This document shows positions 50,134-61,543 of a DNA stretch of 64,000 nucleotides, in pieces. The stretch is from NCBI GenBank assembly GCA_029266525.1, contig JAQSWQ010000034.1:1-64000 (forward strand), given 5' to 3'. The stretch is from Microvirga sp. Its GTDB lineage: Bacteria > Pseudomonadota > Alphaproteobacteria > Rhizobiales > Beijerinckiaceae. Within the stretch, counting starts at the first letter, position 1. Each line of letters opens with the position of its first letter. The notes beneath the pieces were generated by a model. It saw only the letters and a list, made by a program, of their open reading frames with translations. It ran no database searches and had not been told where the DNA came from. Made by a program: the position numbers and the translations under genes.

Positions 50134-51261
50134 TTACATGCCCATTTCGTTGCCCGAGTAGTCGATCTTGCCGTCGGCGCCCTTCTTCCAGACATACATG
50201 ACGTAGTCCGGACGGGTGATGTCGCCCTTCTTGTCGAAGGAGATGTCGCCGATCACGGTCTTGTACGGCGTGCCCTTCTTCATGGCCTCGGCCATCTTCT
50301 TGCCGTCGATGCCGCCCGCCTGCTTCGCGGCTTCGGCCATGATCTGGACCGCCGCGTAGGTGTAGAGCGTGTAGGCCTCGGGCTCGAAGTTCTTGGCCTT
50401 GAACTTCGCTACCGCGTCCTTGGCGTTCGGGTTCTTGCGCGGGTCGGGCGAGAAGGTCATCAGCGTGCCTTCGGCGCCGGGGCCGGCGATCGAGACGAAC
50501 TCCGACGATACGATGCCGTCGCCGGACATCATCGGGGCGTTGAGGCCCTGGTCGCGCATCTGGCGGATGATCAGGCCGGCCTCGGTGTGCAGCCCGCCGA
50601 AATAGACCACGTCGACATTCGCCTGCTTCAGCTTCGACACCAGCGCCGAGTAGTCCTTCTCGCCGGTGTTGACGCCCTCGTACATGACCTCCTTGAGGCC
50701 GAGCTTGTTCATGGATTTCTGGGTCTCGTCGGCGAGGCCCTTGCCGTAGGGGGTCTTGTCGTGGACGATGGCAACCTTCTTGCCCTTGAAATTCTTGGAC
50801 AAATAGGTGCCGGCGACCTCGCCCTGCTGGTCGTCGCGGCCGCAGGTGCGGAAGGTGTTCCACATGTTGCGCTCGGTGAAGCGCGGGTTGGTCGAGGCCG
50901 GGGTGATCTGGAGGATACCCGATTCCTGGTAGACCTCAGACGCCGGGATCGACACGCCGGAGTTGAAGTGGCCGACCACCAGCTTCACGCTCTCGGACAC
51001 GAACTTGTTGGCGACGGAGACGCCCTGCTTCGGATCGGAGACGTCGTCGCCGACCACGAGCTGGAGCTTCTGGCCGTTGATGCCCCCGGCGGCGTTGATG
51101 TCCTCGACCGCCTGCTCGGCGCCGTTCTTCAATTGCGCACCGAAAGCCGCGTTCGGTCCGGTGATCGGCCCGGCGACGCCGATCTTGATCTGGGCGCTCG
51201 CCGCGGTCGCGAAGGCGAGACCGAGACCGAGCGCAACGCCGGTCAACAGCATTTTCTTCAT
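50134..51261 (-). CDS. livJ: branched-chain amino acid ABC transporter substrate-binding protein
   Basis: MKKMLLTGVALGLGLAFATAASAQIKIGVAGPITGPNAAFGAQLKNGAEQAVEDINAAGGINGQKLQLVVGDDVSDPKQG. Confidence 0.93.
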   Translation of the reverse strand: MKKMLLTGVALGLGLAFATAASAQIKIGVAGPITGPNAAFGAQLKNGAEQAVEDINAAGGINGQKLQLVVGDDVSDPKQGVSVANKFVSESVKLVVGHFNSGVSIPASEVYQESGILQITPASTNPRFTERNMWNTFRTCGRDDQQGEVAGTYLSKNFKGKKVAIVHDKTPYGKGLADETQKSMNKLGLKEVMYEGVNTGEKDYSALVSKLKQANVDVVYFGGLHTEAGLIIRQMRDQGLNAPMMSGDGIVSSEFVSIAGPGAEGTLMTFSPDPRKNPNAKDAVAKFKAKNFEPEAYTLYTYAAVQIMAEAAKQAGGIDGKKMAEAMKKGTPYKTVIGDISFDKKGDITRPDYVMYVWKKGADGKIDYSGNEMGM

Positions 51262-51355
51262 CAGTCGCTCCTCTGGATGAAATTTCGGGCCGTGTTCCCC
51301 GAGACGGCGAGGCAACCCGCCGATGCGCCGTATCTTGCTTTTTTTCGCGCGGAAG

Positions 51356-51739
51356 TCACGCCGGATTTCGGGGCATTGCCTCAGCTTCGCCCTGGGGCTT
51401 CTCGCGCCAGGTGAGGGGGCCGGTGCGCTCGTAGAGCCAGCGGTACTGGCTCGTCATCTGGCTCGTGCGCGTGTAGCGGTAGCCGAGGAGCCCGATTGCC
51501 AGAACCACGACCGCGTCGACGACATAGTAGTGCAGCGTCAGGAGCGTGCCCTGGAAGAGGGCGTAGTGGAAGAAGCGCACGACGGCCGCGAGCACCAGCA
51601 TCGCCGCGACGCACTGCCAGACCGGCCGCCAGGTGATGGCGATGGCGCGCCCGGTCATCCAGGCCGCCCAGCCGCCCATGGCGACCGTCACCAGGCCGAA
51701 GAGCCAGAAGGAGGGTTCCTCGTAGAGGATGCCTTGCAT
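51356..51739 (-). CDS. conserved membrane protein within the liv cluster
   Basis: MQGILYEEPSFWLFGLVTVAMGGWAAWMTGRAIAITWRPVWQ...; 127 aa, 3 hydrophobic segments. Confidence 0.75.
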   Translation of the reverse strand: MQGILYEEPSFWLFGLVTVAMGGWAAWMTGRAIAITWRPVWQCVAAMLVLAAVVRFFHYALFQGTLLTLHYYVVDAVVVLAIGLLGYRYTRTSQMTSQYRWLYERTGPLTWREKPQGEAEAMPRNPA

Positions 51740-51753
51740 GGGTTTTCGTCCTG

Positions 51754-52395
51754 CTATCCCCTGCCCGCCCGGGCGTCGCCGGCGAGAAGCCGCACGCCGA
51801 GCCCGATCATGACCGCGCCGGCGAGCCGCTCCTGCCAAAGGATGAGGCCCGGGCGGCGTGCGATCCAGTCGCCTACCGTGCCGGCCGCAAAAGCGGTCGC
51901 GGCCAGCACCACGAGGCCGCACAGCTTCTGCGTCGCTCCGAGGACCAGCAGCTGGACGGCGACCGATCCCCTCGCCGGATCGACGAACTGGGGCAGGAAG
52001 GCCAGCATGAAGACGAGCACGTTGGGGTTGGTCAGGTTCGAGATCATCCCTTCCAGGAAGGCGCTTCGCGGCGTCGCGCGAACGGGGCTCAGCGCGGCGT
52101 CGCCCCGGCGGCGGCGCAGGATGAGCCTGAGGCCGAGATAGATCAGATAGCCTGCGCCGAGGTAGCGCAGCGCCTCGAAGGCGAGCGGCGAAGAGCGCAC
52201 CAGCGCGGCGACGCCGGCCGCCAGCAGCGGCAGCTGGACCACGCCGGCCCCGACCGCGCCGAGCGCCGTCGCGATCGCGACCGTCCTCCCCTGGCCGACG
52301 CCCCGGCTGACGACGAGGAGGGTGTCGGGTCCCGGCACGGCCTGCATCGCCAGGACGGCGGCGACGAAGGCGAGGTATGTGGCAAGCTCAGGCAT
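51754..52395 (-). CDS. LysE/RhtB family amino-acid exporter
   Basis: FVAAVLAMQAVPGPDTLLVVSRGVGQGRTVAIATALGAVGAGVVQ...NPNVLVFMLAFLPQFVDP. Confidence 0.93.
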   Translation of the reverse strand: MPELATYLAFVAAVLAMQAVPGPDTLLVVSRGVGQGRTVAIATALGAVGAGVVQLPLLAAGVAALVRSSPLAFEALRYLGAGYLIYLGLRLILRRRRGDAALSPVRATPRSAFLEGMISNLTNPNVLVFMLAFLPQFVDPARGSVAVQLLVLGATQKLCGLVVLAATAFAAGTVGDWIARRPGLILWQERLAGAVMIGLGVRLLAGDARAGRG

Positions 52396-52406
52396 CCTGC
52401 ATGCGC

Positions 52407-53189
52407 TCAGTGCCGCCCACCTTCGAGATAGGCCGCCTTCACTTGCGGATCGTCGAGGAGCTCCTTGCCGGTGCCGGTCATCGTGATGGTGCCGGTCACC
52501 ATCACATAGCCCCGATGGGCGAGCTTCAGGGCGTGGTAGGCGTTCTGCTCGACGAGGAACACGGTCATGCCGTCGCGCTCGTTGAGTTCGCGGATGACGT
52601 TGAAGATCTGCTTCACGACCAGGGGCGCGAGGCCGAGCGAGGGCTCGTCGAGGAGGAGGAGGCGCGGCCGGCTCATCAGGGCGCGGGCGATGGCGAGCAT
52701 CTGCTGCTCGCCTCCCGACAGCGTGCCCCCGCGCTGGTGCAGCCGCTCTTTCAGGCGCGGAAAGGTCGCGCAGACGCGCTCGAGATCCTCTGCGAAATGG
52801 GCGAAGTCGTTGACCGCGGCGCCCATCTGCAGGTTCTCGAACACGGTCATGCGCGGGAAGATGCGCCGCCCCTCCGGCGCCTGAGCGATGTTGAGCCGCG
52901 CGATCTCGTGCGTCGGCAGCCGCGTGATGTCGCGGCCGGCATAGGTGATGGTGCCTTCGCGGGCTCGCGGGCTGCCGAAGATCGTCATCATCAGCGTCGA
53001 TTTGCCGGCCCCGTTCGCGCCTATGAGGGTGACGATCTCGCCCTCGTGCACGTCGAGATCGACGCCTTTCAGTGCGATGATGTTGCCGTAGTAGGTCTTG
53101 ACCCCGCGCACGCTGAGCAGCGGCAGCTTCGCGGCCTCGGTCGCGGCGCGCGTCTCCTCGACGAGGACGTTGATGCCGGCGACGCTCAT
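52407..53189 (-). CDS. livF: branched-chain amino acid ABC transporter ATP-binding protein LivF
   Basis: Walker A GANGAGKST, LSGGEQQMLAIARAL, LLLLDEPSLGLAPLVV. Confidence 0.95.
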   Translation of the reverse strand: MSVAGINVLVEETRAATEAAKLPLLSVRGVKTYYGNIIALKGVDLDVHEGEIVTLIGANGAGKSTLMMTIFGSPRAREGTITYAGRDITRLPTHEIARLNIAQAPEGRRIFPRMTVFENLQMGAAVNDFAHFAEDLERVCATFPRLKERLHQRGGTLSGGEQQMLAIARALMSRPRLLLLDEPSLGLAPLVVKQIFNVIRELNERDGMTVFLVEQNAYHALKLAHRGYVMVTGTITMTGTGKELLDDPQVKAAYLEGGRH

Positions 53190-53208
53190 CTGTGTTGCAC
53201 CGCTACCC

Positions 53209-54051
53209 TCATACCCCGACCTCCGCCTCGACCACGGCGACCTCCTCGTCCTCGACGCCGAGATAGGCCGCGACGACGCGCTGGTCGTTGCGCACCTCCT
53301 GCGGCGTGCCGTCGGAGATCTTGGTGCCGTAGTCGAGCACGACGACGTGGTCGGAGATCTCCATCACGACCGACATGTCGTGCTCGATGAGGAGGATCGA
53401 GGTCCCGTGCTCCTCCCGGATCGAGAGCAGCAGCCGGTTGAGCTCGGTGCTCTCGCGCGGATTCAAGCCTGCGGCGGGCTCGTCGAGGCAGAGCAGGATC
53501 GGATCGGTGCACATGGCGCGCGCGATCTCGAGCCGGCGCTGTGCGCCGTAAGGCAGGTCGCCGGCGGGATCGTCGGCGCGATCGATGAGGTTGATCTTCT
53601 CGAGCCAGTGGGTGGCCTTGGCGACGGCGCTACGCTCCGCCTCGGCGTAGCCGCCGATCCCGAGCACGCCGAGAAAGGTGAAGCCCGAGGCGATCATCAG
53701 CGGGTTGTGCTGCGCGACGAGGAGGTTCTCGAGCACGGTCATGCCCGAGAACAGTCGGATGTTCTGGAAGGTGCGCGCCACCCTGGCCTTCCAGGCGATG
53801 CGGTGTCCGGGCAGGCGCTCGAGAAGGTATTCGGAGCCGTCCTCCTGCCGGAGCGTCATCATGCCTTCGGTCGGCTTGTAGAAGCCGGTGATGCAATTGA
53901 ACACGGTGGTCTTGCCGGCACCGTTCGGCCCGATGATCGCGGTGATCTCGCGCCGCCCCGCCTGGAACGAGAGATCTCCGACCGCGACGAGGCCGCCGAA
54001 GCGCATCGTCAGGTGCTCGACCTCGAGCACCGGGTCCGCAAGCCACCGCAT
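53209..54051 (-). CDS. livG: branched-chain amino acid ABC transporter ATP-binding protein LivG
   Basis: LTMRFGGLVAVGDLSF...GPNGAGKTTVFNCITGFYKPTEG...LDEPAAGLNPRES. Confidence 0.95.
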   Translation of the reverse strand: MRWLADPVLEVEHLTMRFGGLVAVGDLSFQAGRREITAIIGPNGAGKTTVFNCITGFYKPTEGMMTLRQEDGSEYLLERLPGHRIAWKARVARTFQNIRLFSGMTVLENLLVAQHNPLMIASGFTFLGVLGIGGYAEAERSAVAKATHWLEKINLIDRADDPAGDLPYGAQRRLEIARAMCTDPILLCLDEPAAGLNPRESTELNRLLLSIREEHGTSILLIEHDMSVVMEISDHVVVLDYGTKISDGTPQEVRNDQRVVAAYLGVEDEEVAVVEAEVGV

Positions 54052-55472
54052 CAGCCATGGCCCTCCTTCACGAGGGCGGCCGAAATGCCCTTGCTCTCCT
54101 TCAGCACCACCGAAGGCTCGCGCTGCGCGATGAGGCCGCGCGGGCGCCACACCATCATCGCCACCATGCCGAGGCCGAAAAGGAGGAGGCGGTACTCGGC
54201 GGGGTCGAAGCCCTCCCCGAAGATGCGCTTGAGGAAGTCGAGGTTGCGCAGGAGCTCCGGTCCCCCGATGAGCGCGACGGCGGCGATCGCGACGCCGAAC
54301 TGCGAGCCCATGCCGCCAAGCACCACGATCGCGAGGATGATCGCCGATTCGAGAAAGTTGAAGCTCTCCGGCGAGACGAAGCCCTGGCGCACGGCGAAGA
54401 AGGAGCCGGCGAAGCCCCCGAACATCGCCCCGATCGCGAAGGCGGTGAGCTTGGTGTTGACCGTGTTGATGCCGAGCGAGCGGCAGGCGATCTCGTCCTC
54501 GCGCAGCGCTTCCCAGGCCCGTCCGACCGGAAGCCTGCGCAGCCGCATGGTCACGAAGTTGGTGATGAGTGCGAGGACGAGGATCAGATAGTAGAGGAAG
54601 ATGATGCGGTGCATCGGGTGGAACTGCAGCCCGAACAGGCTCGCGAAGCCGCCCTCGTCGCTGTTGAAGGGGATGCCGAAGAAGGTCACCCTCGGGATCG
54701 AGGAGATGCCGGCGCCCCCATTGGTGAGGTCGACCCAGTTGATCAGCACGAGGCGGATGATCTCGCCGAAGGCAAGCGTCACGATGGCGAGGTAGTCGCC
54801 GCGGAGGCGCAGGACCGGGAAGCCGAGGAGGACGCCCCAGAACGCCGCGAGGATGCCGGCGACGGGCAGGCAGATCCAGAAGGACAGGCCGTAGGTCGTG
54901 GCGAGCAGCGCGTAGGCGTAGGCGCCGACGGCATAGAAGGCGACGTAGCCGAGGTCGAGGAGCCCGGCGAGCCCAACCACGATGTTCAGCCCCCAGCCGA
55001 GCATGACATAGGTCAGGATCAGGATGCCAAGGTCGACCCAGTAGCGCGACTCCGACAGCCCTCCCTGCGTGAAATACACAATAATCGGGAAGGTCAGCGC
55101 GATGCCGAGGAAGGCGGGCAGCCCGAGCTTGCCGATCCGCTGGACCGTGCTCAGCTGTGACGGGTCGGTCGCAAGCGCCTGGGGGCGAGCCGGACGCGTC
55201 CGGCGGTGACTCGCGAAGGCATGGACGAAGAGGCGCGTCGCGAAGACGAGGGCGCAGACGAGCGCGACGAGACCCCAGCGCGGGCGCAGGATCAATTCGT
55301 TCGCCGGCCCCTGGTCGGTGCGGAAGGCGAGGATCGGCACCGAGAGCCCAAATGCGATCAGGGCCGCGAGCCCCGCCTGCTTCAGCGCCGCCCCGAGATC
55401 GACGCGGCCGCGGACGGCCGTCGTGCGGCCGGCGACGGAAGCCGGAAGCGTCGCGGCGTGCTGGCCGTCCAT
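54051..55472 (-). CDS. livM: branched-chain amino acid ABC transporter permease LivM
   Basis: [39 protein letters not shown]...[22 protein letters not shown]. Confidence 0.95.
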   Translation of the reverse strand: MDGQHAATLPASVAGRTTAVRGRVDLGAALKQAGLAALIAFGLSVPILAFRTDQGPANELILRPRWGLVALVCALVFATRLFVHAFASHRRTRPARPQALATDPSQLSTVQRIGKLGLPAFLGIALTFPIIVYFTQGGLSESRYWVDLGILILTYVMLGWGLNIVVGLAGLLDLGYVAFYAVGAYAYALLATTYGLSFWICLPVAGILAAFWGVLLGFPVLRLRGDYLAIVTLAFGEIIRLVLINWVDLTNGGAGISSIPRVTFFGIPFNSDEGGFASLFGLQFHPMHRIIFLYYLILVLALITNFVTMRLRRLPVGRAWEALREDEIACRSLGINTVNTKLTAFAIGAMFGGFAGSFFAVRQGFVSPESFNFLESAIILAIVVLGGMGSQFGVAIAAVALIGGPELLRNLDFLKRIFGEGFDPAEYRLLLFGLGMVAMMVWRPRGLIAQREPSVVLKESKGISAALVKEGHG

Positions 55473-55476
55473 GCCG

Positions 55477-56397
55477 TCAGACCTTCTCGACTTCCGGGCG
55501 CCCGAGAATGCCGGACGGCATGAAGACGAGGACGATGGCCAGGATGGAGAAGGCAGCGACGTCCTTGTACTCGATCGAGAAGTAGGCCGACCACAAGGTC
55601 TCGATCAGCCCGATGATGAGGCCGCCGAGCACCGCGCCGGGCAACGAGCCGATGCCGCCGAGCACGGCTGCGGTGAAGGCCTTTACGCCCGGCACGAAGC
55701 CGTCGGCGAAGCTCACCACGCCGTAATAGAGGAGGTACATGGTGCCGGCGACCGCGGCGAGCGCCGCGCCGATGACGAAGGTCAGCGAGATCGTGCGCTC
55801 GACGTCGATGCCGAGGAGCGCCGCCATGCGCCGGTCCTGCTCGCAGGCCCGCTGGGCGCGTCCGAGCGCCGTGTGCTGGACGAGATACCAGAAGATCGCG
55901 AGGAGCACCGCGGTCACCATCATGATGATGATCTGCTTGTAGGAGAGCGCCACCGCGTAGCCCTGGCTGCCTTCCCAGAGCACGATCACGTCGCGCACCA
56001 TGGGCGGCGTCGGCTTGTTGCGCGCCCCCTGCGCCACCTGCACGAAATTCGAGAGCGCGATCGAGACGCCGATGGCCGAGATCAGCGGCGCGAGGCGGAA
56101 GGAGCCCTGCAAGGGGCGGTAGGCGATGCGCTCGATGCTCCAGCCCCAGAGCGAGGTCAGCACCATGCCGATCAGCATCACGATGAAAAGTGCGAGCGCG
56201 ACCGAGGCGATGCCGACCCAGGTGGTCAAAATCAGAAAGAATATCAATGCGATGAAGGCGGACAGCATGAACACGTCGCCATGCGCGAAGTTCACCATGC
56301 CGATGATGCCGAACACCATCGTGTATCCGATGGCGATGAGACCGTAGATCGAGCCCAGCGTCAGCCCGTTGATGAGCTGCTGCACGAACACTTCCAT
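55477..56397 (-). CDS. livH: branched-chain amino acid ABC transporter permease LivH
   Basis: [48 protein letters not shown]. Confidence 0.95.
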   Translation of the reverse strand: MEVFVQQLINGLTLGSIYGLIAIGYTMVFGIIGMVNFAHGDVFMLSAFIALIFFLILTTWVGIASVALALFIVMLIGMVLTSLWGWSIERIAYRPLQGSFRLAPLISAIGVSIALSNFVQVAQGARNKPTPPMVRDVIVLWEGSQGYAVALSYKQIIIMMVTAVLLAIFWYLVQHTALGRAQRACEQDRRMAALLGIDVERTISLTFVIGAALAAVAGTMYLLYYGVVSFADGFVPGVKAFTAAVLGGIGSLPGAVLGGLIIGLIETLWSAYFSIEYKDVAAFSILAIVLVFMPSGILGRPEVEKV

Positions 56398-56531
56398 TGA
56401 GATCGCCGTCCTCTGGTCGGCCGCCTTGATCCGGCTCCGTTGCGACGATCATGCCTTGAAAAAAGGTACCCCGCCAGCGCCAAAGCCCGGGGGTGCCCCC
56501 CAAGCAATCGGCGTACCGACGGAAACGCGCC

Positions 56532-56930
56532 TCAGCGCTGTGCGCGTCCGGCCTCCGCCTCCATCTCTGCGAGCACCGCAGCCGCTTCCTTGAAGCCGGT
56601 GCGCGCCGCCGGAAAGCCGCCGTAGATCGCGGTATGGAGGAGAACCTCCTTCAGCTCGTCCCGGGTGAGCCCGTTATTGATTGCGCCCCGGACATGGACG
56701 CGGAACTCGTCCCATTGGCTGCGCGTCGCAGCGATGACGAGCGTGACGACCGAGCGGATCTTCGGGTCGAGGCCGGGCCGCGACCAGGTCTCGCCCCAGG
56801 CGATCTCGGTGATGAAGCTCTCGAGGTCGCGGTTGAAGTCGGTCGTGGTGCCGCCGCGGCTGTCGACATAGGCGTCGCCCAGGACCTTACGGCGCATGCG
56901 CTCGCCCGTGGCGCGTCGGTCGTCTGTCAT
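56532..56930 (-). CDS. carboxymuconolactone decarboxylase family protein
   Basis: TEIAWGETWSRPGLDPKIRSVVTLVIAATRSQWDEFRVHVRGAINNGLTRDELKEVLLHTAIYGGFPAA. Confidence 0.9.
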   Translation of the reverse strand: MTDDRRATGERMRRKVLGDAYVDSRGGTTTDFNRDLESFITEIAWGETWSRPGLDPKIRSVVTLVIAATRSQWDEFRVHVRGAINNGLTRDELKEVLLHTAIYGGFPAARTGFKEAAAVLAEMEAEAGRAQR

Positions 56931-57030
56931 GCGGCATCCATGGCTGGAGGGCGCCCGTGGCGCGGGGCCGGGCTTGCGCTAGAGTAGACGCCGAACCGCT
57001 CCGAGCACCAGCACCAAAGGATTTTCCGGC

Positions 57031-57480
57031 ATGGCGATGACGATGAACGGCGAGGTCGCGCTCCCGGCCGACCGCGCGACCGTGTGGGCGGCGCTCAACG
57101 ACCCCGCTGTGCTCAAACGCTGCATCCCTGGGGCGCAGGAGCTCGAGAAGCTCTCAGACACCGAGTTCCAGGCGACTGTCAGGGCGGCGGTCGGTCCGGT
57201 CAAGGCGACCTTCAAGGGTCGCGTCACGCTGACCGACCTCGACCCGCCGAACGCTTATCGGATTTCCGGCGAAGGGCAGGGCGGGGTCGCCGGCTTCGCC
57301 AAGGGCGGGGCGAGCGTGCGCCTCGCCGACGCCGATGGCGGCGGCACGCTCATGGCCTACGACGTCGAGGCGAATGTCGGCGGCAAGCTCGCCCAGCTCG
57401 GCGGGCGGCTGATCAACGGCGTGGCGAAGAAATACGCGGACGAGTTTTTTGCGAATTTTGCGAAGGAGCTGACGATTTAG
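57031..57480 (+). CDS. coxG: CoxG-like SRPBCC family protein
   Basis: MAMTMNGEVALPADRATVWAALNDPAVLKRCIPGAQELEKLSDTEFQATVRAAVGPVKATFKGRVTLTDLDPPNAYRISGEGQGG. Confidence 0.92.
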   Translation: MAMTMNGEVALPADRATVWAALNDPAVLKRCIPGAQELEKLSDTEFQATVRAAVGPVKATFKGRVTLTDLDPPNAYRISGEGQGGVAGFAKGGASVRLADADGGGTLMAYDVEANVGGKLAQLGGRLINGVAKKYADEFFANFAKELTI

Positions 57481-57518
57481 GACCTACGACCCGGACGTAA
57501 ATCCCCGCTAGGAGAGAT

Positions 57519-58328
57519 ATGATGGCCAAAGCCTCCAAAGGATTAGATGAGAGACACTGTCGCACCTGGGATGATCTGCGCGCTCAGATTCAAGGCGTCC
57601 AAGCTACGCTCCGGGATAGTGGGGAAGTACTGTGGTTCAGAGGATGCAGAGAGGCCAACCATAGCCTGCTGCCCTCCCTGATGCGAGACACTACTAATCT
57701 CAGCGAAAAGGACCACGACCAATTTGAACAGGACGTATTCTTCGAGTTCCAAGCACGGGCCGGTGAGCTTAGAACGAAGAATCTGAGCGAGTGGGAATAC
57801 TTGTTTTACGGCCGTCACTATGGGGTGCCTACTCGTACTAGACTGGACAGATACATTCGCTGTTGCTTTGTATTTTGCGCTAGAGGGCTGGACAGAACAC
57901 AATGAGCCGAGTATCTGGGTGGTTAATCCTTATCAGGTAAACGAGATTACGTGGGAGGACGCGATATAATATTACCTCGATACCTTGGAGAGTACGGGGA
58001 AGAATATTGGGATTTTGGTGAGTTGCTGGTATCTGGAGGAAAATGGGCGTGGGATGGCCCCGTTGCGATCTATCCTATACAGATTAATGAGCGGGTCAGA
58101 GCGCAGCGGGGGTGGTTCACGATCCATGGGAATGATCGAAGGCCCCTTGAAGAGCAATTTCCAAAGTTGGTGATCAAACTCGTGCTCGATGCGCCCTGCG
58201 TCACGGAAGGACGCTCGTTCCTTCAGATGTCGGGCTTCAATAGATTCTCGATCTACCCCGATCTAGAAAATCTCGCGCGTTGGATCCGCGAAGAGCGATT
58301 GCTCTGGGCGGACCGGAGGCGAGTTTGA
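57519..58328 (+). pseudogene. FRG-domain-containing protein gene with two frameshifts
   Basis: Frame 0: VLWFRGCREANHSLLPSLMRDT...EWEYLFYGRHYGVPTR; frame 1: LDWTDTFAVALYFALEGWTEHNEPSIWVVNPYQVNEITWED; back to frame 0: RDIILPRYLGEYGEEYWDFGELLVSGG... Confidence 0.8.
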
Positions 58329-58385
58329 CATGCGCCCGTGCTCGATTCGGTGCCGATCGGGTGGGTTCGACGACAGCCCCGGAAT

Positions 58386-58406
58386 CGCTCAAGAATGAGC
58401 GTTTTT
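58386..58406 (+). terminator. Rho-independent terminator after the FRG gene
   Basis: cgctca agaa tgagcg followed by ttttt. Confidence 0.65.
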
Positions 58407-58559
58407 GGGGGGACTGTTCAATCGGAGGGGCGCTTGACCAGCGAATCCGCCCGGTTCACACTCTTTTTTGACAGTCCAATGTCCAAGCGCCGGCCGCCCT
58501 AGGCCTGCGCAAATGAAGAGCCGGCCGTCACGTGCCGGCCCGCGAGGAGGAGGCAAGAC

Positions 58560-59054
<495 letters not shown>

Positions 59055-59074
59055 CCTGAAGCACCAGTGGCGCT

Positions 59075-59140
59075 GGCGGACAACGCCGACGATGTTGGCG
59101 GAAAACACCGACGATGTTGGCGGACGACGCCGATGATGTT
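59075..59140. repeat. three 22-bp tandem repeats between coxS and coxL
   Basis: tggcggacaacgccgacgatgt / tggcggaaaacaccgacgatgt / tggcggacgacgccgatgatgt. Confidence 0.9.
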
Positions 59141-59179
59141 GCGCAACATGATGCGCCACACGACGAAGGGGAGGGGATC

Positions 59180-61543
59180 ATGACGGCCACCGGCATCGGC
59201 GCTTCGGTGCGCCGCAAGGAGGATCAGCGCTTCGTCACGGGGCGGGGCCACTACGTCGACGACCTCACCCGGCCGGGACAGGCCTATGCCTATTTCCTGC
59301 GCTCGCCGCACGCCCATGCCGTCATCCGCGCGATCGACACGGGCGCCGCGCGGGCGAAGCCGGGGGTGCTTGCGGTGCTCACCGGCGAGGAGCTCGCGGC
59401 CGACAAGGTCGGCGGGCTGATCTGCGGCTGGATGATCCACTCGAAGGACGGCACGCCGATGAAGGCCGGCCCGCACCCGGCGCTGGCGCAGGGCAAGGTG
59501 CGCTACGTCGGCGACCACGTGGCGCTCGTGGTGGCCGAGAGCCTCGCCGAGGCCAAGGACGCGGCCGAGGCGATCCAGGTCGACTACGAGGTGCTGCCGG
59601 CTGTGGTCGATGCCGGTGCGACGCAGACGAGCGGCGTGCAGATCCACGAGGTCGCCCCGGACAACACCGTGTTCCGCTGGCACCTCGGCGACAAGAGCGC
59701 CGTCGATCAGGCCTTCGCGAACGCGAAGCACGTGACGAAGCTCGACATCACGAACAACCGCCTCGTCCCGAACGCCATCGAGCCCCGCGCCGCCATCGGC
59801 GAGTACGATCCGGGCAGCGACAGCTTCACGCTCTACACCACGAGCCAGAACCCGCATGTGGCGCGGCTCGTGCTGTCGGCCTTCATCGGGATTGCGCCCG
59901 AGCACAAGCTGCGCGTGATCGCGCCGGACGTCGGCGGAGGCTTCGGCTCGAAGATCTTCATCTATGCCGAGGAGACCGTGTGCCTATGGGCCGCGAAGAA
60001 GGTCGGCCGCCCCGTCAAGTGGACCTGCGACCGCATGGAGGCCTTCCTCTGCGACGCGCATGGGCGCGACCACGTCACCCATGCCGAGATGGCGCTTGGC
60101 GAGGACGGCAGGATCCTCGCTCTGCGAGTCTCCACGATCGCTAATCTCGGCGCCTATCTCTCGACCTTCGCCTCCTCGGTGCCGACCTATCTCTACGCGC
60201 CCCTCTTGTCCGGTCAGTACGACATCCCGGCGATCTATTGCGAGGTGGACGGCGTCTACACCAACACCGCACCGGTCGATGCCTATCGCGGCGCCGGAAG
60301 GCCTGAGGCGACCTTCGTGGTCGAACGCCTCGTCGAGGTCGCGGCGCGCGAGACCGGCATGGACCCGGCGAAGTTCCGCAAGAGGAACTACATCAAGAAG
60401 TTCCCCCACCAGACCCCGGTCATCATGACCTACGACGCCGGCGACTATCACGCGTCGCTCGCGAAGGCGCTCGAGCTTGCCGATTACAACGGCTTCTCGC
60501 GGCGCAAGCGCGAGAGCGCGCGGAACGGCAAGCTGCGCGGCATCGGGTTCTCATCCTATATCGAGGCTTGCGGCATCGCGCCGTCGGCTGCAGTCGGCTC
60601 GCTCGGCGCCGGCGTCGGCCTCTGGGAATCGGCCGAGGTGCGGGTGAACCCGACCGGCTCGATCGAGATCCTGACCGGCTCGCACGCGCACGGTCAGGGC
60701 CACGAGACCACCTTCGCCCAGCTGGTCTCGGACCGCCTCGGCGTATCGATCGACACCGTCAGCGTCGTCCACGGCGATACCGATAAGGTGCAGTTCGGCA
60801 TGGGCACCTACGGCTCGCGTTCGGGCGCAGTCGGGATGTCGGCGATCTACAAGGCGATCGACAAGGTCATCGCCAAGGGCAAGAAGGTCGCCGCCTACGT
60901 CATGGAGGCGTCCGAGGGCGACATCGAGTTCAAGGACGGCAAGTTCTCGGTCGCCGGCACCGACAAGTCGGTCGGCTTCGGCGATATCGCGCTGCAGGCC
61001 TACATCGCGCACAAATTCTCAGGCCAAGAGCTCGAGCCCGGGCTGAAGGAGGGGGCGTTCTACGACCCGACCAACTTCACCTTCCCGGCGGGCGTGCACA
61101 TCTGCGAGCTCGAGCTCGATCCGGACACCGGCATCGTCGCGATCGCGAAATGGACCGCGGTCGACGATTTCGGCGTGCTCATCAACCCGATGATCGTCGA
61201 GGGCCAGGTCCATGGCGGCGTCGCCCAGGGCGTCGGCCAGGCGCTGCACGAGGGCGCGGTCTACGACCAGTCCGGCCAGCTCGTGACCGCGAGCTACATG
61301 GATTACCAGATGCCGCGCGCGATCGACCTGCCCTCGCTCACCGTCGGCATGACCGTGACGCCCTGCCCGTCGAACCCGCTCGGGGTGAAAGGCTGCGGCG
61401 AGGCGGGCGCGATCGCGGCGCCGGCCGCGGTCATCAACGCCATCACCGATGCGCTTGGCCACGAGGACATCGCCATGCCCGCGACCCCGCAGGCGGTGTG
61501 GCGCGCCGCGCAGAAGGCGCGCATGCCGATAGCGGCAGAATAA
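59180..61543 (+). CDS. coxL: molybdopterin-binding large subunit of CO dehydrogenase-like hydroxylase, form II
   Basis: [47 protein letters not shown]...[10 protein letters not shown] (60281-60301)...[14 protein letters not shown]. Confidence 0.94.
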   Translation: MTATGIGASVRRKEDQRFVTGRGHYVDDLTRPGQAYAYFLRSPHAHAVIRAIDTGAARAKPGVLAVLTGEELAADKVGGLICGWMIHSKDGTPMKAGPHPALAQGKVRYVGDHVALVVAESLAEAKDAAEAIQVDYEVLPAVVDAGATQTSGVQIHEVAPDNTVFRWHLGDKSAVDQAFANAKHVTKLDITNNRLVPNAIEPRAAIGEYDPGSDSFTLYTTSQNPHVARLVLSAFIGIAPEHKLRVIAPDVGGGFGSKIFIYAEETVCLWAAKKVGRPVKWTCDRMEAFLCDAHGRDHVTHAEMALGEDGRILALRVSTIANLGAYLSTFASSVPTYLYAPLLSGQYDIPAIYCEVDGVYTNTAPVDAYRGAGRPEATFVVERLVEVAARETGMDPAKFRKRNYIKKFPHQTPVIMTYDAGDYHASLAKALELADYNGFSRRKRESARNGKLRGIGFSSYIEACGIAPSAAVGSLGAGVGLWESAEVRVNPTGSIEILTGSHAHGQGHETTFAQLVSDRLGVSIDTVSVVHGDTDKVQFGMGTYGSRSGAVGMSAIYKAIDKVIAKGKKVAAYVMEASEGDIEFKDGKFSVAGTDKSVGFGDIALQAYIAHKFSGQELEPGLKEGAFYDPTNFTFPAGVHICELELDPDTGIVAIAKWTAVDDFGVLINPMIVEGQVHGGVAQGVGQALHEGAVYDQSGQLVTASYMDYQMPRAIDLPSLTVGMTVTPCPSNPLGVKGCGEAGAIAAPAAVINAITDALGHEDIAMPATPQAVWRAAQKARMPIAAE

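Noticed and set aside
4098-58328. Coordinated defence island
   Set aside because: Only the frameshifted FRG gene is suggestive; no restriction, toxin-antitoxin, CBASS, retron or Cas-type partner genes were found beside it. The cyclase belongs to a two-component operon, not a CBASS-like locus.
59075-59140. 22-bp repeats considered as a mini-CRISPR
   Set aside because: Units are contiguous with no spacers and no cas genes in the window.
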